A stretch of DNA of 64,000 nt from Sporosalibacterium faouarense. Its GTDB lineage: Bacteria > Bacillota > Clostridia > Tissierellales > VENL01. The stretch is from positions 82,428 through 146,427 of the forward strand of contig NZ_JAETGO010000098.1 in assembly GCF_016765695.1 (NCBI RefSeq). Direction: 5' to 3'. Made by a program: the position numbers and the translations under genes. This document shows positions 60,758-64,000 of the stretch, piece after piece. The notes below the pieces were generated by a model. That model saw only the letters and a program-made list of their open reading frames with translations, did no database searches and was not told the DNA's origin. Numbering within the stretch: position 1 is the stretch's first letter; the number at the start of each line of letters is the position of its first letter.

Positions 60758-62824
60758 TTAGTAGTTTGCTTCTAACTTATATGGTGTTGAAGTACTATGA
60801 GCACCATTGTATCCTGTTACTATAATGTAATAGTTTCCTGGACTAGTTATATTATAAGATATACTCTCACTAGTTGTTCCACCATTCCAAGATCTAGCTA
60901 ATCTAGTACCACTTGCATTGTATAGGTATAGATCATAGTCACCAGGCAAGTTAGTTAGTGAAATTGATAAATTACCAGTACTGCTCATATTTACATAATA
61001 GTAATCATCGTCTGATGAAGTATAGATATAAGATTCATATACATTACCACTTGCTAACGAACCATAAGCTTGACTAAATGAATCGTTTGGTTCGAAAGTA
61101 TCTCCTGATCCACCACCAGAGGAACCTATACCTACTTCAGCAAATCCATCAGAAACTGCTTCATGCTCAGTGCTTCCAGATCCATATAAATCTATAGCTG
61201 CTTGCTCTAATGCTGCTCTTGCATCTTCAAAGTCTGAAGTTGAAGTTAAATATTGTGTAAGAGCTCTATAATAAATATCTCCACTCTTATTAAAACCTAT
61301 TTCAGAAGCTATATTGTAAAATGCTTTATTTGGAATTCCACTATTAGTATGAACTCCGCCCCAGTCACCACTTTGTGTATCTGGAAGATTTACGTAATCG
61401 TCCATATGAGCTGGTTGGTCATATAATTCAGGGTTCTTCATGCTTCTTAATCCATCTCCTGAGATTCCTGGTGTATAGCAATCTTCGCCTACTAACCAAT
61501 CACTTGTATCTCCTTCAATAATTACACCAAATACATCTGAAAATGATTCATTTAATGCTCCTGGTTGATTGTGATACTCTAAATCAGCACTATATTCTGT
61601 AACTGCATGGGTTAATTCATGGGCCACAACATCTAAAGAGCCAGAGAATGGTCCAAATAGACTTCCGTCACCATCTCCATAAATCATTTGAGATCCTGTC
61701 CATCCTGCATTATTATAGTCTGATCCATAATGTACTGAAGAAACTACTGAAGCGCCATTATCATCATAACTATTTCTACCATGTTCATCATAATAGTAGT
61801 CATATACCATACCTGCATAATAATGAGCATCTACACCGGCTCTTTGTTCTGATGAACTGAAATAGTTATCACTATCTGTTACATAACTTCCTGGTATAGA
61901 ACTTCCATAATTAGCTGTATATGTTCTAATCTGACCACTCATTGCTTTGGTTGTATCATATAGATAGTAAGTTCCACCAGATAGATAAGTGTTAAGTTGT
62001 TTTTGATCACCAGCTACACCTATACCTGTTCCAGTAGTTGCTCCATCAAATCTAATTTCATTATTTTTCTTAATTATTTTTCCTGTTTCTGCATCAACAT
62101 AAATGTGCCAATAAGCTGGATATGGGTTTACAAATGATAATTCAACTATATAAACAGGCTTCCAAGTATTTTTAACTTCATACAAGTACAATTTTGCTTT
62201 TGGTTCAATTGTATATCTTGGTTCATCTACTGCTTTTTCTTCTAATTGAGTAGATAGGCTATTGTTTTCCACATATGGTAGTAATTCTACATCAAGAGTC
62301 TTTTCTGCTGCTTTAATAGCTTCTTTTTCACTTAACTCAACATCTTTGCTATAGCTCTTAGTTTTAATTGTAGGTTTAGCTTTACCATTCACACTATAAA
62401 CATAACCATTCTTATCTAAATGGACTATCATTTCTCCACCATAAACAGGTATTCCATCAATTGTGTATTGAGTTTTATAGTGCTTCATTCCAAGCTTATC
62501 ATCAGTAACTTTTATAACTTCAAAATCATCTCCATCAAGTTTGAATAAATCTTTGCTTTCTTTCAAGAAACCTTCAATGTCTTTTTTACCTTTTAAAGGC
62601 TTGTCCGAAAGTTTACCATTAACTAATCTCGGAACTCCCTTTTCAATATCCCATTTAATATCTATTTTATCTGTTTTCTTATCTAATTTGTCTTGCAACT
62701 TATCTAATGCATTCAATTGAGCTTCTTTCTTTTCTTTAAGATTAGGATCTGTTCCAGCAAAGCTGTATGAGAATGTACTAAGGATTAACATAAATATTAA
62801 TAAAGAAACTAATAATTTTTTCAT
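60758..62824 (-). CDS. Secreted M4 (thermolysin-like) metallopeptidase with C-terminal PPC domain
   Basis: 688 residues. Signal peptide (~1-24), an FTP propeptide (~50-120) and PepSY region (~130-250) that keep the enzyme inactive until processing, then the M4 catalytic domain with V-V-A-H-E-L-T-H (~400, HExxH zinc site) and G-A-L-N-E-S-F-S-D-V-F-G (~425, ExxxD). From ~575 a PPC domain (bacterial pre-peptidase C-terminal: D-T-F-E-P-N-D-S-F, L-P-G-D-Y-D-L-Y-L-Y-N-A-S-G) is usually removed during maturation. Thermolysin family members cleave next to bulky hydrophobic residues; the enzyme should be exported and self-processed. AGGAGAG precedes the ATG. Confidence 0.95.
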   Translation of the reverse strand: MKKLLVSLLIFMLILSTFSYSFAGTDPNLKEKKEAQLNALDKLQDKLDKKTDKIDIKWDIEKGVPRLVNGKLSDKPLKGKKDIEGFLKESKDLFKLDGDDFEVIKVTDDKLGMKHYKTQYTIDGIPVYGGEMIVHLDKNGYVYSVNGKAKPTIKTKSYSKDVELSEKEAIKAAEKTLDVELLPYVENNSLSTQLEEKAVDEPRYTIEPKAKLYLYEVKNTWKPVYIVELSFVNPYPAYWHIYVDAETGKIIKKNNEIRFDGATTGTGIGVAGDQKQLNTYLSGGTYYLYDTTKAMSGQIRTYTANYGSSIPGSYVTDSDNYFSSSEQRAGVDAHYYAGMVYDYYYDEHGRNSYDDNGASVVSSVHYGSDYNNAGWTGSQMIYGDGDGSLFGPFSGSLDVVAHELTHAVTEYSADLEYHNQPGALNESFSDVFGVIIEGDTSDWLVGEDCYTPGISGDGLRSMKNPELYDQPAHMDDYVNLPDTQSGDWGGVHTNSGIPNKAFYNIASEIGFNKSGDIYYRALTQYLTSTSDFEDARAALEQAAIDLYGSGSTEHEAVSDGFAEVGIGSSGGGSGDTFEPNDSFSQAYGSLASGNVYESYIYTSSDDDYYYVNMSSTGNLSISLTNLPGDYDLYLYNASGTRLARSWNGGTTSESISYNITSPGNYYIIVTGYNGAHSTSTPYKLEANY

Positions 62825-63683
62825 GATATCTCTCCTTTTATTTTTTTAAGGTATTAACATCTAATCATGTTTCCTCATTCTCTTAAGTATCCTAATTTTC
62901 TAAATTACTTCTATCTAGATGTATTTTTAAATATAATAGATACAATATTTAATATAAAAGTTAATTGTTACATTATTATAATAATTTTTCCATAGGATTT
63001 TTTGTAAAATTTTGTTATTATAGATAGTAGGAGGTTACTCTTTGGATTTTTTAGTGGTCGCTAAATTTTCCCCAAGGATGATCTCCTTTTTTCATGCTCT
63101 AATATAATTTTTTAACACCTCACTCAAGAAATAATCAAGAAAATTTTTTTACTTCCCTAATGTTTCTTATTACTATCTATTCTTTTGTTATTTTCTCCTT
63201 GATAATATCACCTCCTTAACAAAGTGCACTTTATTATAATAAAAAAAGTGAACCAACCAACAATAACACAGAATGAAGTTTCAAAATCTGTCAACATTTG
63301 ATGTCAAGATTGTTAAAACTTATGTGAGATATTGATTTTGTCCACATTTTCATTACCAACAATAGTAAATTTTCGTAAATCTATTTATGTTTAATTTAAT
63401 TGTACCACATTTCTATTATTTGTAAATAGGTTTAATTTGTAGAAATTTGTCACATTTCCTTTCTATTTATCTAAGATGTCCAATTTTCAATATTTTATAG
63501 TTTTTATTTTTACAAAATAGTTCTTTAGCACCACAAACTTTCTTTTACTATCCTAATATTACTATTTTGATATTAGATTCATGCTCCATCTATTTGATGA
63601 CTTATTTAATTATATGATATAATTAAATTACCATATATTGTATTATTAGTTTTTTATTCCTATTTTGAAAGGATGATGCTCAG
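62825..63683. other. Long gene-poor region upstream of the M4 protease
   Basis: 859 bases, AT-rich. Besides the protease promoter, not placed, it holds a hairpin-rich segment at 63029-63098 (AGGAG...CTCCT with TTGG...CCAA inside, then T6) and the promoter of the small gene at 63684. Short frames inside the hairpin were rejected. A sequence matching a full Shine-Dalgarno stretch (minus strand, 63219-63207) has no open frame behind it. Confidence 0.5.
63594..63623 (+). promoter_or_regulatory. Promoter of the small membrane protein gene
   Basis: TTGATG (63594-63599), 18-base spacer, TATAAT (63618-63623), with an AT palindrome around the -10 box. Confidence 0.6.
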
Positions 63684-63905
63684 ATGGGTTTCAATATTTA
63701 TTTAATAGTAGTTAGAATTTTCTCTACTATACTTTGTTATAGAATCGCAAAGAAAAGAAATCGCAACCCTCTCCTATGGGGAATTATTGGTTTGATTTTT
63801 GGCATTATAGGGTTGATATTAATTCTAAGCATTAGTGACGATCAGAAGGATTATACAAGAACTAAGCACTCAGTAGACGCAAGGGGAAAATTAGATAGAT
63901 TTTAA
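63684..63905 (+). CDS. Small two-helix membrane protein
   Basis: 73 residues. The first hydrophobic segment (I-Y-L-I-V-V-R-I-F-S-T-I-L-C-Y) is followed by basic I-A-K-K-R-N-R-N-P, then W-G-I-I-G-L-I-F-G-I-I-G-L-I-L-I-L, a glycine-rich second helix, and a charged cytoplasmic tail. GAAAGGATG precedes the ATG at 63684. Resembles the small 'PLDc_N-like' or phage-shock-type membrane proteins in general features only; no firm family. Confidence 0.65.
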   Translation: MGFNIYLIVVRIFSTILCYRIAKKRNRNPLLWGIIGLIFGIIGLILILSISDDQKDYTRTKHSVDARGKLDRF

Positions 63906-63907
63906 CC

Positions 63908-64000
63908 ATTAGTGCGTAAGTCTCCCATCTTCTATAAGTGGGAGATGTAAGCACTATTATTATTTAGACTCGATGTCTAAATAATAATAATTTGACACCA
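63908..64000 (+). mobile_element. IS200/IS605-like palindromic end (second copy, cut by the window edge)
   Basis: AGTGC...TCTCCCA and AAGTGGGAGA...GCACT (63911-63955) form a hairpin with the same CTCCCA(C)TTCTATAAGTGGGAG core as at 8507-8528. A second strong palindrome TTATTATTATTTAGAC/GTCTAAATAATAATAA (63955-63991) is followed by TTTGACAC. No transposase frame is visible; the window stops here. Confidence 0.45.

Noticed and set aside
63042..63107. 21-codon frame starting with TTG after an AGGAGG in the hairpin
   Set aside because: Sits inside a stable hairpin, composition does not resemble a known toxin, and nothing else supports translation. The 14-codon frame on the other strand (near 63063-63098) is rejected for lacking a ribosome site.
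63207..63219. Full Shine-Dalgarno-like match (AAGGAGGTGAT on the minus strand)
   Set aside because: No usable start codon with an open frame follows; only nine codons from an ATT are open.

Overview
The window is AT-rich DNA from a spore-forming anaerobe of the class Clostridia. Evidence: a GerA-type germination operon, the sporulation protein YtvI, a DUF3787 spore-surface protein, a clostridial pyruvate:ferredoxin oxidoreductase, T-box leaders on leuS and asnS, and a guanine riboswitch on xpt. Two in-frame UGA codons sit exactly where related proteins carry cysteine, which suggests selenocysteine decoding. A selenium-using, amino-acid-fermenting group such as the Tissierellales is a reasonable guess, but it is inference. 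No rRNA, tRNA, CRISPR array, complete insertion sequence or prophage was seen.

Layout. 1-8.8 kb: a CYTH gene fragment, a germination locus (DUF421-like, GerA-A, GerA-C, small membrane protein, and a convergent GerA-B permease), then two paralogous FAD reductases flanking a CBO0543 membrane protein and two half-ferritin proteins, ending in an IS605-like palindromic relic and a Cse60-like gene. 8.9-13.5 kb: a metallophosphoesterase and the YhaO/YhaN (SbcD/SbcC-like) pair. 13.8-17.5 kb: a YeiH exporter and a GntR-controlled ABC transporter. 17.7-19.9 kb: ArsR regulator, a UPF0718/YraQ-type permease interrupted by UGA, a CxxC thioredoxin-like protein and its paralogue with a Cys-UGA motif. I read both UGA genes as selenoproteins.

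20-28.4 kb holds the most unusual system: a ten-gene, minus-strand candidate RiPP operon. It starts from a consensus sigma-A promoter and encodes an unannotated 37-residue peptide ending in a Cys-Gly-Cys-Tyr-Gly-Ser-Tyr tail. Then follow a radical SAM/SPASM enzyme, a PqqD-like protein, two more radical SAM/SPASM enzymes, a CPBP membrane protease, an MfnF-like (hydantoinase-fold) ATPase homologue, an ABC ATPase and permease, and a type 2 isopentenyl-diphosphate isomerase. The peptide gene is bracketed by a perfect 13-bp inverted repeat and preceded by an attenuator-like hairpin. The mature product could be an exported peptide or a peptide-derived tyrosine cofactor.

28.5-47.9 kb: nitroreductase, an ECF transporter S component, a MoxR-DUF58-BatA-VWA operon with a Gly-Gln repeat protein, an ABC transporter with a large secreted partner, and YtvI/TVP38 membrane proteins. 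47.6-64 kb: a small spore protein, nifJ, a WG-repeat lipoprotein, leuS, asnS, xpt, an M4 metalloprotease and small unknowns. At least seven copies of a short imperfect palindromic repeat (core TGAGGAAATTGCATATT) are scattered through intergenic DNA, and a second IS605-like palindrome lies at the right edge.
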